DNA from: Helicoverpa zea
Taxonomy: Eukaryota; Arthropoda; Insecta; Lepidoptera; Noctuidae
Assembly (NCBI RefSeq): GCF_022581195.2
Contig: NC_061469.1
Location: 2,170,001 to 2,234,000 of the forward strand
Length of the DNA stretch: 64,000 nucleotides
Direction: 5' to 3'
The translations under genes were made by a program, and so were the position numbers. The notes under the pieces are model-generated. The model was not told the DNA's origin, did not search any database, and saw nothing but the letters and a program-made list of their open reading frames with translations. This document shows, piece after piece, positions 1-13,031 of the stretch (within the stretch, counting starts at the first letter, position 1; every line of letters starts with the position of its first letter).

Positions 1-145
1 TCGACAATATACTATTACAACTACGGGTCGCTCGGAATGTATTGTGCATAAAAAACCAAGCTTATAATCCGCTGGTTTGAAAGCGCTGTAAAACACGTCA
101 ACGTTATTCACTAAGCCATACTTTATAATAACCTCCTTATTACAG

Positions 146-928
146 GAAATCAAAAACCTAGAAGGCCTGAAAACTCTAAAGCAACTATACCTAGGCAAAA
201 ACAAGATATCTAAAATACAAAACTTGGAAGAACTCACAGAACTCGAAGTTTTAGTTCTACAAAGCAACCGTATTACCCAAATAGAGAATTTGGACGAACT
301 TCGTAACTTAGAACAGTTGTATATATCTGAGAATGGCATATCGGTTATTGAAAATTTGGGTAACCAGATGAAATTGACGACTTTGGATCTGGCCGTCAAC
401 AGGATTACAGTTATTGAGAATGTTAGACATATGGCTGATTTGGAAGAGCTATGGGTAAGTTGTTGAAACTTTAGCTTCTATATTTTTTTAGTTGGTATGA
501 CTGGTTATCAGGCTCCTGACATCCCCTAACGACTGCCAAAGATGTTCAAATGAAAGCTGTCAGCCATAACTAAAGTTATATTCCGAAACACGGAGGAACT
601 TTTTATAACTGGTCACTCATCCACTCGATCGATCACCCTCTATGGCTATTACTGAGCCACAATTTCCTCTCCAAATGTAGATTAACATCATAGAAAAATA
701 ACCCTGTCATGAGCTTCAAAAATAATATAATTACCTATGTCATATTTTTTTCAGCTAAACGACAACCAAATCACAGACTGGGCATCCATAGATTACCTGA
801 AAAACAACACTAAGATCGCCACGATATACCTCGAGCGTAACCCCCTCGCCGCCGACCCCGCGTACAGGAGGAAACTCAAGCTAACCCTCCCGTCGCTGCA
901 GCAGATCGACGCTACTTTGTGTAGATAA
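146..928 (+). CDS. sds22: Protein phosphatase 1 regulatory subunit 7 (sds22), 3' part
   Basis: Two exons are visible, 146-454 and 755-928, joined in phase 0 across a GT-AG intron; earlier exons lie outside the window. The 160 visible residues form SDS22-type leucine-rich repeats of about 22 residues (LxxLxxLxLxxNxIxxIENL), with repeated 'NRIT.IENL' units. They end in the family's C-terminal cap, 'TIYLERNPL..DP.YRRKL', followed by 'LPSLQQIDAT' and a TAA stop. SDS22 binds the PP1 catalytic subunit and acts in PP1 biogenesis and mitotic phosphatase control in nucleus and cytoplasm; that is family knowledge. The acceptor at 141-145 and donor at 455 fix the first exon. Assignment is firm because the cap is diagnostic; only the N-terminal part is unseen. 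Confidence 0.93.
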
Positions 929-1550
929 GATTCTTTTTTGTTTCAACCTTTTTCGTAGTTGGGGTGGTGTGAGTTTATGAGTCGCTGTTTTGAGTGTTAA
1001 GTGATGTTCGTTGGTTGAAAATGCCTATATTTTTGGCAGATGGCTTTTAAAGTATAAGGTAAAATAAAAGATATGAATTTTAAAAATATCTTCTCGGTAT
1101 AACATTTTCAAAATCCTTTAAACTTGCTATCCAAACACCACTCCAAGTAGTCCATTTGGTAAGTAGCATAGAAATACAGGAACGAGAATAGTCTTACTAT
1201 TCAACATAGTTACTTTGCGTCTTTGAATATCAAAAAAAGTTGTTTTTTTGAACATTTCTGTAAGATGTAGAATGTATGTCTATGTTTTTATATTTACGTA
1301 TTTAAATGTAGGCATAGATGTTGATGTATGTAGTTAATTCAGTGTATTAAATTAAGTATACTTTAGTAGTGCTGATATTTTTATTATAATTGTTATTTTA
1401 CACTGTGTTTGAGATTGTTATTTAAAAACCAGCATTTATGATGAAACATGAAGTGGTATGAACGTGTATCATACATTTTCAAGTAAAATGTAAAATTGGT
1501 CATCTGTAACTTTTAATTTAAAAAAATACTTTTGACAATAGATATATAGA
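929..1550 (+). other. 3' untranslated / flanking DNA of sds22
   Basis: AT-rich sequence without a coding signal. An AATAAA-type polyadenylation signal lies near 1064, inside 'gtaaaataaaag', about 135 bases after the stop codon, so the transcript probably ends shortly after it. Confidence 0.4.
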
Positions 1551-2825
1551 TGTTATGGACCATGTGATTAATTCGGGCATTATAAATAATGCCCGAGCAT
1601 TATGAATAATGTCTAGCTTTATCGGGCCAAGTGATTAATAACTATCTTAACTTCATTATTTATCACATTGCACGGGCATTATTATATTGCTACAAGACAG
1701 TTGGGCAATTTGATAATAAAGCTATATTTTACGCGGTGCGAGGGCGGGGAGGGAAGTATGCTTGGCGTGACACGCTTTGACCAATCAGAGACCGCCATTC
1801 AGCGTGCGGCTCGTGTGGCGGACTGCAAAGATGTTAATTATGTCAAATAATGAGTCTGATTGCTTAAACTTTAGTTTATTTTGTTTTATAATAATAAGTC
1901 ATTTCTATAAAACAAAGATAAGTTGTAAATTTTTTGTTTTAAAATTAATTATATTTGATGTTATATTTTTAATATGACTTTCTTTAACTTTTAAATGCAA
2001 AAACTAGTGGATTTTTAAGGCAGAAGTCCTTCAAAATTAATTAAAATCATGAGGCTGATTATTGAAGTTGTTTAATATTTATTTTATTTTATGTTAAATG
2101 GCAATAACAATAAAAAAATTAAATTAATAGCTTTATTTGTTATACAAGAGTGCAAAGTTGCTTTTTAACCGTGGGCTCAATTTTGACGCCCGAGCAAGCG
2201 AAGGATTCTAAAATTGAAACACGAGCGTAGCGAGTTTCAATAATTAGAATCCTGAGCGATAGCGGGGGAATCAAAAGAGCACAAGGTGACAAATCTTTGC
2301 ACTCGAGTGCAATACGTAACTTTTCACTCATCGAGCTAATTTCTAAACTCAAAAACAGAAAATGGCACTTAGGTCACACATGGCAAATTAAAAAGATGTA
2401 CCTTAATAGGTTTAGGTTATAGTTTATTTATTTGAAAACTCAGTTTAAAAATGAAATGAGATTAAAAATCTATGTAAAAACAATAATAAAAATTACTTAA
2501 TTAATTTAATAATTCTTTTAAGCAGTATTTTATTTGTTTAATATGTATTTGTTTGAAAAGTCTTACCAAGATTGTCACAAATGGAGTATTGCACACGATG
2601 TTCTAAATTCAAATTACTTTGCCGCTCTAGAGGATATAAACGACGAGATGCTGCTATGATAATATGTTTGTATTACTTTGCCCAAAAGGTCACGGGCAAT
2701 ATGTATAGTGCCCGGTCAATTTGATTATTTGAATATTTTTTATCAAATTGCACTCTTATATTGGGCATTTTTCATAATGACCGGGCATTATGTATACTGC
2801 CCAATTTATCACTTGGTCCATAACA
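1551..2825. mobile_element. Non-autonomous DNA transposon with imperfect terminal inverted repeats
   Basis: The ends read TGTTATGGACCA(T/A)GTGAT on the left and as its reverse complement on the right (about 2806-2825). They are flanked by a 4-base direct repeat TAGA (1547-1550 and 2826-2829). Subterminal 'gggcattat...taatgccc' palindromes recur on both arms. No transposase is encoded; the short open frames inside are not protein-like. The superfamily is not assigned. Confidence 0.65.
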
Positions 2826-2829
2826 TAGA

Positions 2830-5117
2830 CATTACTTCACTGATTTTCAACAACTAAACATAAAATTAAACATTATTTATTTCAAACACATATTAATTTA
2901 CTACATAGAAGTTTGTCCTTTTAAAATCTTGTAATAACAGTTGCCTGTTATTTAAAAACTGTTGAAAACATAGCCCTCCATTTGTGGATCACCACATTCG
3001 GGTAAAATAATGTGACTAAATATAAGTGCCTATTTCAAATTGTAGAAAATTGTTGAATTAATATACATAAGTATGTTCTCAATATCATTACAATTAATAC
3101 AAATAACTCGAGTATTTTACTTATTAAAATCCTAAAATTAACTTACATATCATTTTTTTTCTGATTTCGTCTGAAATATACCATATTAATTAAATTATTT
3201 CGCCTTGCAACACCAATACGGAAATATGTAGTTCGCCTGGCAACACCATCAAGGATTCGTCTTTTATAATATTTATTTTATGTACAACATATGAATAATG
3301 TAATAATAAGCATTTATGTACCAATATAATATCATCAGCCTATGTCCAGCAGTGGACTGCGATAGGCTGATGATGATGATGATGATGTACCAATAAACAT
3401 GGATTTGAGTATAGATTTTCTACTGAATGTAGTGTATTTAAATGTTGTGAATAGCGGTCGTGTATGTATGGTGTATATTTAATGTATTTTACCACTTACT
3501 CATTTAATTTTAATAGTCCAGATTAGGAAGTGATTTTAAAGAGATAAACTAAAAAAAAATTACACATTATTTATAATCAACTTTAAAATTGTTCAGCATT
3601 TTATAAACTAAGGCCGTATCGAAATAAGTTATTGTCAGAAAATTATCGTCAGACGATCATACGACAGAGTTCGTATCAAACAATAACTGCAAGGATATTC
3701 ACGCGAGAAACCATTGGCATAATATAAAATAGCGTTCAAACCTTTAAATCTAGAAAAATAGTTCACTAGAATCTTTTAAAATCACTCGCTAAATAAATTC
3801 ACTGTAATTCTAGAAAGTTCCTAACATCATCTGTTGGATTTAGTTTGTAAATTACTTTGTATTATTATTTAACTCATGTAATGACATTGTAGCGTAACAT
3901 TAAATGTTAAACAATAAATTGTTTTAAAATTATTTACTTTGATTTATCTGAAATACTGACTGGTTATCTCAATATGACCACCATTCTCCCCCTCCATACT
4001 TAATTTTAGGGTTTCGTACCCCCAAGGGGAAAAATGGGACATTATTACTGATATTCACTATCCGTCTGTCTGTCACCAGACCGGCGTACATATCTAAAAT
4101 TTATAACATTTATTCATATTAGGCTTATAAATCGCCACTTTTTAAACGACAAAACAAAAGAGTGCAAAATAAATTATCACAAATGACTTTGTATGAAAAC
4201 AAGAGAAGGATAAATATTTAAGGGGGCACATACAGCAAACGTGATTTTTTATCGATAATGGTACCAAACCCTTCGTACGCGAGTTCTACTCACACTGAGC
4301 GGTTTTTGATACATTACATTTTTTACCATAATTTCCTCAACTTCAACCACAGTAAACAGCTAGCACTTTAACCCCACAAAATAGTACTGCAGATGTGTTA
4401 TTTCCAGGCAGTCGCGGACTCTCCCAACTGTCCCTCCCAAAACAAGGGGAGCCTTCACGCCGGGATTCGTGAGCCGATATTATCTAAGGTCAACTTTAAC
4501 TTGTAAATATACCTACTATTTATTGCCTGTTGTATTGTAATAAATAAATTATTTCATTAAGAATTTTTGTGGTTTTTTTGGTGTCTTGTTTATCTGTACC
4601 TACTTTAATATTATAAGCTGAAAATATTGTTTGAACCCGTAAATAGCGAAGTCTTAAAGGAAAAATAAACACTGTTAGAAAGCCCAATTACCGCGGAAAA
4701 CTGTAGATAGGCTACTTTCTATCAAGGTGCGTTCAACTCCCTCCAGACACGGGTGAAACCGCTAGCGAAAGCTAGTGTAAGTAGGTAATTTATATCTAAA
4801 TAATTAATACCTACCTAGGTATACCAATTTGTTCTAGTTACCAATTTGTTTAATAACAATGATTGAGATAAAATATTAGCAAATAATGCCGTCACATTAT
4901 CTGTAACTTTATCAGCTTGTATGCAAACATGGATATGATAACAGTCTATTCCAATCTTCTGTTAGCATATGACCCATAATTTAAATAACCAAAAAATCCT
5001 ACACTATACTGCATCGATAACATTTATTCGACTTACGGTAAAACAAAACATCAAAAATCATTTCTTTTTGAATTTCCCGCTACCAGTTGCATTATCGAAT
5101 TCACCTTAAACGTTCAA
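2830..5117. other. Intergenic DNA with short repeat fragments
   Basis: No gene is seen. Around 3340-3390 is a typical lepidopteran retroposon tail (a 'cagcctatgtccagcagtggactgc' core, about 3336-3361, followed by GAT repeats). Around 4008-4100 is another common interspersed repeat (gggtttcgtaccc...ccgtctgtctgtc). The remainder is AT-rich and featureless to the eye. Confidence 0.4.
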
Positions 5118-8100
5118 TTAGGGATGATTTATATTAGGCCGGGACGTGGCCGGGGCGCGTCCGGGCTTTTACTTCATCGTTACATACGTATAAAACGTTA
5201 CATACATTTTGTATGAAGTAAAAGCCCGGACGCGGCCCGGCCGTGGCCCGTCCGGGCCACAAACGTCGCTCGTCATACAAAATGTGTGTAAAGGCGCGGG
5301 CCCACCGCGGTGCACGGAGAGGCTACGCACGTGTATTAAGCTTCGCTTTGTAAGAAAATGTATGTGGTTGTGTCCACTGCAACCCACGGAGAGGCTACGC
5401 ATGAACTGACGTCATTGATACATGCGTGGCTTGCTCGAATAGGCGGTTACATAGCTCAACGCTGTCATGGGTCTACGTTTCCACTGAAGTACACGAATAA
5501 GACCCACGACTATGTACAGCTCGGTTATCGCAGAGCAGTTTTCAGTCATACACGTTGTGGAACGGACGCGTTTCGTGTTTCTCGTATATATCGTATCGAG
5601 GTGATAATGATGATGATGTCCTCCTAGCCGATTATCGGCTACGGCGGCTGTTCTCATGTAAGGAGATTAGCCAACTGCGCATCGAGGTACTCATAGAATG
5701 GCATTGGCACACACGCATAGCTTGCTCGAATAAGCGGTTACGTAGCTCAACCCTGTCAGCGTGGGTCTACCCGTGCGCCGTGCCACGCTATACATAGTCG
5801 TGGGTTATATTCGTGTACTTCAGTGGAAACGTAGACCCACGTTGTCAAACAAATGAATACACGCAGCTAAAATGCGCCGCGTGTCCGTGCACTGCGGTGG
5901 AGCCGCGCCTTAAGGCGCGAGAGAGGCTACGCACGTGTATTAAGCTTCGCTTTGTAAGAAAATGTATGTGGTTGTGTCCACTGCAACCCACGGAGAGGCT
6001 ACGCATGAATTGACGTCATTGATACACGCGTGGCTTGCTCGAATAGGCGGTTACATAGCTCAACACTGTCAACGTGGGTCTACGTTTCCACTGGAGTACA
6101 CGCAAGGGCGGATCCAGCTTCGGCACCAGGGGGGGGTCACACAGTCGTGGAAGTCACAAAAAATATTATATTGTAGCGTATAGATCTGTTAATATTAAAA
6201 GTAGTATATAGTATAAATACAATAAGCGCGATCGTAGCGAGCTCGAAATTTTTACGAATGTGAAGAAAAGTGTTTTCATGTAGAAAATGGCCCGAGCAGA
6301 GTGAGCGCAATTTCTCGTATTTATACTACACACACGTGCTAAACAAAAAAGCGCGAGCGAAGCGAGCGCAAAAATTTTTGTTCAGGTCGAGGACTAAGGT
6401 TAAAAAAGTGTTTTTATGTAGAAAATGGTCCGAGCTGAGCGAACGCGATTTCTTGGACAGAATCACAGACGTGAAATTGAAAAAAGCGCGAGCGAAGCGA
6501 GCGCGAAAATTTTTTTTCAGTTCGAGGACTAAAAGTAGATGAAAACGCTTTCTTGCTGTATAACAAATAGACAGCACAAATACAAGAAAGTGCGATCATA
6601 GCAAGCGCGAGAATTTTTTCAGGTTGAAGACTAAACGTTTGAAAAGTATTGTGTACGTAGAAAAGGGCGCGTACGTTTTTTTTATTGCAGCAACAGTAAA
6701 ACATTTTCTGTGAAAACTTCAATTGTCTTACTATTGGTAAGGGTTCATGAGATCAGGGCCGTCTCTAGCTCATGTAGCGCCTCGGTGCAATCATCACCCA
6801 AGCGCCACCTATGTATCTATTGAAAGGAATATAAATAAGAACGTTCGAACGAAAGTCACTTTTTTGGTAGGTAAAGGACTTATAAAAATGTTTCCGAATC
6901 ATTGTAGGCTCAAACTGTTGGCCAGATTTAAGTTATGAAAGTCGAGACAGGACTACGTTATTGTAAAAATTAGCGCGAGCGAAGCGAGCGCGCAAATTTT
7001 TTAATTTTGGGACACAAAAAGTTCATAAGTTTTAAAAAGCGCTGTAAAGTAACAAGCAGTCGGAAGCGCAAACTGTTTTGTTTTTGAGGACTCCATTAAT
7101 ATTTTTTTTTGTTATATTTGACTTATGAAGTTATCAAGGCAAGGTATATATGATATTGAGCGAGCGAAGCGAGCGCGAAATTTTTTGATCCTACGACACA
7201 AAAGCACCTGATTAAGTACATTGTAAAGCAACAAGTAGCAGCGAGCGCGAACTTTTTTAAATTATTTGTTTGAAGACTCACAAATCAGACTGGGAATTAC
7301 GTACAAATAAAAAGGAACCGTGATTAGAGCGAGTGCAATTTGTGTTCGTTGATTCGGTGCGTCATTAAAAATAATAAATAATCAGAAATACAGTACAGAC
7401 ATAGTCATTTACTCGCGAGCGTAGCGAGCTAGAATTTTTTCACTTAGTTGGAGGATGTTAAAAGTTAAAAATAATCAAAATGATCGATCTAACAAAGCGA
7501 AGGCGACTTTTTTGTCAGTATCATGGTACAATGTGGAACTTCCTTATCGAACGGGTGTAATTTCTTCGAAATTTCCTGGTGGTGGGGCGTCCCGCGGCGC
7601 CCCTGAGACCGAGGCGCCCGGGTTATTCGCACACCCTGCACCATAGGTTAAGACGGCCCTGCATGAGATACAGCATGTAATGTAGACAACCCGGACAGCG
7701 GATTCTTAGTAACAGGGTCCCGTTTCCTCCTTTTGGGTACGAATAGAGAGTAAATAAAGAATAGAGAGCGAGCGTTGCGAGCACGAATTCTTCAGCAAAA
7801 CTACTCTACCTGTAACTATGTAGGTATCTACCTATTCACTCGGCATAAAAATTATCTTATACTTATAACAAAAACTGAAAACATCGTGTTTAACCATTTC
7901 AATTATTGGTCCTCTTAGGTCCTGAACCTGGCCCAGGGGGGGGTCATGACCTTGTGACCTACCCCCTGGATCCGCCGTTGAGTACACGAATAAGACCCAC
8001 GACTATGTACAGCTCGGTTATCGCAGAGCAGTTGTTGTAAGCGGTTACGTAGCTCAACGTTGTCAGCGTGGGTCTACCCGTGCGCCGTGCCACGCTATAC

Positions 8101-8310
8101 ATAGTCGTGGGTCATATTCGTGTACTTCAGTGGAAACGTAGACCCACGTTGTCAAACAAATGAATACACGCAGCTAAAATGCGCCGCGTGTCCGTGCACA
8201 GCGTGCACTGCGGTGGAGCCGCGCCTTTAACGTTTCACGTCCGTGCCCCGTTCGAGCCACGTACACGGCACGCCCCGGCCACGTCCCGGCCTAATATAAA
8301 TCATCCCTAA
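5118..8310. mobile_element. Large TIR element with internal repeats, split by a second insertion
   Basis: The left end (5118, TTAGGGATGATTTATATTAGG) is the reverse complement of the right end (to 8310). GC-rich subterminal arms follow (ggccggggcg..., cccggacgcggcccgg). The interior has direct repeats of several hundred bases: 5311-5552 resembles 5920-6102 plus 7980-8035, and 5721-5910 resembles 8036-8228. There is no transposase. The same terminal sequence recurs at 35176-35295 and 41719-41731 on either side of the P-type transposon, so this is a family with at least two copies here. Open frames inside are repeat shadows. Confidence 0.65.
6103..7979. mobile_element. Nested element rich in GCGAGCGAAGCGAGC motifs
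   Basis: It is bounded by inverted ends GGCGGATCCAG / CTGGATCCGCC. It is flanked by a duplicated host sequence, GAGTACACG (6094-6102 and 7980-7988), so it inserted into the larger 5118-8310 element; 8-9-base duplications are typical of hAT elements. About nine copies of a GC-rich near-palindrome, gcgcgagcgaagcgagcgcg, each followed by a run of A and T, are spaced 70-350 bases apart (near 6227, 6350, 6485, 6588, 6971, 7158, 7230, 7412, 7767). No credible transposase reading frame was found. Confidence 0.6.
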
Positions 8311-8445
8311 AACAACCCTTAAACGCCCTAGTGATATTATAAGCTTCATTGGCACTTTAATTGCGTCAAAATACAGCCTATTTACAAACTATACTTTACA
8401 AATACGCCGGCTATATTAGAGGCGTAACATTTCAAAACAAAGCAC

Positions 8446-8491
8446 TGAAAAACACATTCCGATAGCCACCGCCCAGTACAGACGTATCAAA
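8446..8491 (+). promoter_or_regulatory. 5' leader block conserved between the two FAH copies
   Basis: The block 'gaaaaacacattccgatagc', 'caccg.ccagt', then 'acgtatcaaa' directly before the ATG, is nearly identical to 13226-13270 ahead of copy B, while intronic DNA has diverged. It is either 5' UTR included in the duplication or a retained promoter-proximal element. Confidence 0.45.
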
Positions 8492-11400
8492 ATGAAATCG
8501 TTCATCGAATATTCTCCGAGCACTGATTTTCCTATCGAAAATCTCCCTTATGGAGTCTTCACTTCACCTAACAATGTAAGTATTGTTTTTCTATATTTAC
8601 TAAGAAATAATAGTAAAGAAAATAGATTCTTAAGACATAAGAAATAATGGCCTTACTACAAAAACTTTAAACCCTGTTTTACACTTGTCTAATAAAATTT
8701 TGGCTGCAAAATGAACCATATGTCAACGTCATAATTTGACATTTTTTTAGACAAGGCATAAACTGACGTTTAAAAGTTTTTGTGGTAAGACGGTTACCGT
8801 CTTACCACAAAAACTTTGTGTTTTGCGAGCCGGTTTTGCAATGTCTTCTTTTTGACATTGCATTCCGGTATTATGCTGCCAAATTGAAGAGGTAGGCTTA
8901 TGTTGAATAAAACTGGCGAAGTTATGATAATTGGAGGCAGTTTTGAATTTATTGTAATTTTTCTGATAGTACATATTGTAGTACCTCTGCTGACTTTTTT
9001 GTATTTTGATGTTTTTAGAGCGAGAAACACATTGGAGTGGCAATCGGGGACTTAATTCTTGATTTGAACGTGATCTCTCATCTGTTTGACGGGCCCCTGC
9101 TGAAATCGAAACAGAATGTTTTTAAGGTAAACAAAACTATATCACACTTATCTACATAATTAATATTTATATCATGAGTTGTTTATACATTGAACAATAA
9201 CAAATACTTGTGAATATATCATTAAGATATTGCTTGAATGTGGTTCTACTATAATCAAGCCATTCCTTTACCCAGAATCTAGGTAGGATCTAATATTATC
9301 TACAAAGTGGAAGAGTTTGTCTGTTTAACCGCGTTAAACTCAGAACCTTAGGGAGCGATCTAAAAAAATATTTCAATTTTATATAATAGCCCATTTACCG
9401 AGGAAGACTATAAGGTTCTTATCCGGGTACAAGTCCCGGAATGCAGGGGAAGCCATCGCGGTAAGCTAGTCCAGTATAAATAGGGTTATCCTGGGCACTG
9501 GCAAGAATGTCTGCGACTTAATTGTTTGCTGAAAGAAAGGGCAAAGAAAAAATTGCCACTAAAATACATTTTAATTTCAGGAAGAAAAGCTCAACGCGTT
9601 CATGGGTCTCACTCGGCCGCACTGGTTGGAAGCGAGGGCCACGCTGCAGAGGCTCCTAGACGCTTCCAATCCCACTCTACAAAACGACAAAGAATTGAGA
9701 AAAAAGTAATTTATTCAGGATTTTATGGAAAAAATAACGTAGGATGATATGACTTATCTCTCTCTTCTCCTTAGGTGCATCGTACACAATCAATTAAATT
9801 GCACAATATTACGAAATGTGCAAATGAATTGAGCATTTTGAATTAGGTACTATTGCGCAATGATTTCAAACGCATATTTTCTTATTGCAATGTAATAGAG
9901 CTTCTAGGTGTCGCCTTAGACTTTTCATTATTGTTCTATATTTTAAATTCACCGTTACAATTTGAACAACGCCTTTAATTAAATTTATTTATTATTTATT
10001 TTATGCTCCAAACACCAGGGCATTTGTAAAGCAGAGCGATGCACAAATGCACGTGCCGGCTGAGATTGGAGACTACACGGATTTCTTCTCGCCACTATAC
10101 CATGCCACCAACTGTGGGATCATGTTTTTGGGGACAGATATCAACGCCTTTAAAAACTGGTAAGCAGTACCCATTAACACAACAGGACAAAAGCACACAA
10201 GAAAATCTGGTCCAGAAACACATTGAATAGCGTTAAGCCCCGGTGATTTCATTCATCATCATTCCTGGAAAATTTTGCTGAAAGAACAAAAATGTAGATT
10301 TTTTACGTTTGAAAGTATGGGCATATTTTTTTAACGTAGGGAAAAAATACTTTGTTCGCAGGAAGCATCTGCCAATTGGTTACCACGGTCGCAGCAGTTC
10401 TATTGTAATATCTGGAACACCTATCACAAGACCTTACGGACAGACCGTACCTGCACAAAGTAAGTATTTACATATAGACCCTTCCTTACGGACAGGCCCT
10501 AGATGTACCTAGAAGGTAAACCTTTGAAAAGCGTATTCTTTCTTCACGTCTTATTTCTTCTAAGGACATTTACGTCATCTTAATGATCACATTGATCACA
10601 AATTACGAAAACACTTTCAACTTTAAATCGGTTTTGATGAAACTTGACTAAAAACCGCCACTGGTACATAAGCTTTCATCTAAAAGTCTAAATCGGTTCA
10701 TCCGTTTATTACCTCTGATGTCACAGAGGTCAAGCTTATAACACCTCTTTTTTGCATCGGGGTTAGAAAACAGAATTACGAGAATACGGACAGGAGGAAT
10801 TAGAAATGTTTGTATGTCCAGGCTCTATCCCTCAATTCGGACCCTGTCGCCTGATGGACTTCGAGTTGGAGATGGCAGCGTTCGTAGGCGGACCTCCCAC
10901 TGCCCTCGGAGAGAGGATCGCGGCTAAGGACGCTGAGGATCGCATCTTTGGTCTCGTACTCCTGAACGATTGGAGTGGTATGATGAGATATTAAATCTTG
11001 TGCCTTTGGAATCGGGATAGCTAGAGTCTAAAAGCAAGATTCTACATGTGTACTACACTTTGACCTTCAAAAACAGAAAGGCCAAAATGCATGCCATCAT
11101 TTCTAAAATATCTGCGAAATTGCAACCTTTTTTAGGATACATATTTTTTGATATCGGCTAAGTATCGAAGTTAAGTTGTGCAGTAAAAGTCTGATTTCAG
11201 CTCGCGACATCCAGAAATTTGAATACGTGCCTCTCGGTCCCTTCACATCCAAGAATTTGGGTACAACAATATCGCCCTGGATAGTGACCATTGAAGCTTT
11301 AAGACCCTACATCGTGGACAACTTCCCACAAGACCCAACACCCTTCCCATACTTGAGACATGATGATAAGTTCAACTTCGATATCAAGCTAGAGGCTGAT

Positions 11401-12457
11401 TTGAAACGTGAGTATTTTCCATTCCGTAATTTCCCCATGACTATAAAATACTTTTTTATCAACTTTAAGAAAACCTCAGATTTTTTTGTTGTCTTTCTAG
11501 GAAAAAGATTGCCAAGCACAAGCTATTCCGTTCCCCCCTAAAAGTAAAGTACCTATTCACTCTAACAAGTCGATCTTTGAGTTGAAAAAGTGTCTGCAAA
11601 ATTTGCGTACCTCAGGGTACAATATTTGGCTTCTCTCGATTTTAATTTTGAAGTGAATGTCCTTAACTTGTTACTAACAATACAACATCTTTTTCATATA
11701 AAAAAAAACCACCTACAGCGGAAAATTCCTCTGAAGCCACCACGATCAGCCGGACTAACTACAGCTACATGTACTGGACGGTGAAGCAGCAGCTCGCGCA
11801 GCAGACCGTCACCGGCTGCAACCTGAGACCTGGAGACCTGCTCGGCTCCGGCACCATCAGTGGAGAGGTCAGTGCCAAGATATTCATCATCTACCAAGCC
11901 TTTCCCCAACTATGTTGAGGTCAGCTTCCAGTCTCACTGGACGCAGATGAGTACCAGTGTTTTCCATCCAGGATTATTTTATTAATAAAAACCCACGTTA
12001 TTGGTGAGGTCTACCAAGTAGTTTATGCGGGAAGACTTTCAATTTAGGGTTTCTTCCTTTAGAATATACTAGGCATCTGCCTGTCAGCGATTTCATCTGT
12101 TTCCTAGAGGAACCCCTTACCGCATCCGTATATAAAATAGCCTAGGTGTTAGTTTGATGTGTAAGCTATATTATAGCCAAGTTCAGCCGTTTGCCAAAAC
12201 AGAATCTCAAACAACCCATAAAATTCGCTTGTATAAAATAAGTGTGTAATTTTCAGAGGCCAGATTCCCTTGGCTGCATGTTAGAACTCTCATGGAATGG
12301 GACCAAGCCTCTCCGTCTGCAATCTGGTGAAGAGAGGAAGATCCTTGAAGATGGAGATACGGTGACTCTTCGCGGGTACTGTATAAATGATAACGGCGTG
12401 AGGATCGGCTTCGGGAAATGCGAAGGAAAACTTCTGCCTGCTGTACCTTTAGATTAA
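8492..12457 (+). CDS. Fah: Fumarylacetoacetase, tandem copy A (divergent active-site loop)
   Basis: Nine exons: 8492-8575, 9019-9126, 9581-9705, 10019-10159, 10362-10459, 10822-10977, 11201-11407, 11719-11867, 12257-12457. All have GT-AG borders and matched phases, giving 422 residues (the family is about 419). FAH hydrolyses fumarylacetoacetate to fumarate and acetoacetate, the last step of tyrosine breakdown, in the cytosol. The metal-binding set is present: the Asp of YTDF, both Glu of FELEMA and the Asp of NDWS. The catalytic His of YHATN is present too. However, by mammalian numbering Tyr128 is Phe (TDFFSP), Arg142 is Leu (GIMFLG) and Trp242 is Phe (RDIQKFEY). Tyr128 and Arg142 contact substrate in mammalian FAH, so activity or specificity may be changed. 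No frameshift or stop is present. Copy B lies about 0.8 kb downstream. Confidence 0.92.
8652..8789. mobile_element. Short MITE in intron 1 of FAH copy A
   Basis: Ends CTTAC(T/C)ACAAAAACTTT are inverted over 138 bases, with a matching inner arm (cttgtctaa / ttagacaag). A further copy of the terminus starts at about 8800 (tcttaccacaaaaacttt), suggesting a second, partial element next to it. Confidence 0.6.
9290..9475. repeat. Common interspersed repeat fragment in FAH copy A intron 2
   Basis: The pattern 'gtctgtttaaccgcgttaaactcagaacc...ttaccgaggaagactataagg...aagccatcgcggtaagctagt' is the tail widespread in lepidopteran genomes, ending in a gcggtaagctagt-type terminus. Related pieces occur at 4670-4775, 12050-12180 and 40030-40185. 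Confidence 0.45.
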
Positions 12458-12627
12458 TCAATTTTAATAAGACAAAAAGTCAGTAACCATTTAATATACC
12501 TCCGAATATATTGATGATCAAATTATAATTCTGTCTTTTTTCTACTCCTCCAAAACCCAGACTCCAGTATTTATTCTTCTGCAAACAAACTACTGTCCTA
12601 TTTATAACCTAAAAACTTTCCGATTAA

Positions 12628-13031
12628 GTGTCTAAACACACTATGCCGAACGTACGCGACCAAAGTTCCTCGGCTGATTTTACGTTCCAACGTAATCGCC
12701 TGATATGACACATCATAAGTGCCGAACTTACGCGGCAGAAGTTCAGTTGCGCAATTTACGCGGGGCGCGGGCGGGGGCATGCCTGCCTCCCGCAGCTCGC
12801 CGCTCCCGATCTCCGTCGACAGTCGTACCGAACTTCGGTCGCGTATAATGTGTTTTCTACAGAATACGTTGCCGCCGAATTTCCGCCGAACTTACGCCCG
12901 ACTGAAGTTCGGCTGTACGCTATAACGCAACGTAATTTCGGCATAATGTGTCGCCAGTAATTCAAATAGCATTGCAGGCGTAATCATGCCGAACTTCCGT
13001 CGCGTATCCTCGGCATAGTGTGTTTAGACAC
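12628..13031. mobile_element. PIF/Harbinger-like MITE between the FAH copies
   Basis: The termini GTGTCTAAACACACTATGCC are inverted at the two ends, flanked by the direct repeat TAA (12625-12627 and 13032-13034). Several internal 'gccgaacttacgcg' blocks repeat in both orientations. A 3-base TAA/TTA target site is characteristic of PIF/Harbinger. The open frames across it are incidental. Confidence 0.7.

Noticed and set aside
6270..6722. Lys/Arg-rich open frames on both strands
   Set aside because: They translate the repeated GCGAGCGAAGCGAGC motif inside a transposon; repetitive and on both strands.
9526..9747. 73-codon frame across FAH exon 3
   Set aside because: It is the exon 3 region in a wrong frame; the FAH frame is fixed by splice phases and family similarity.
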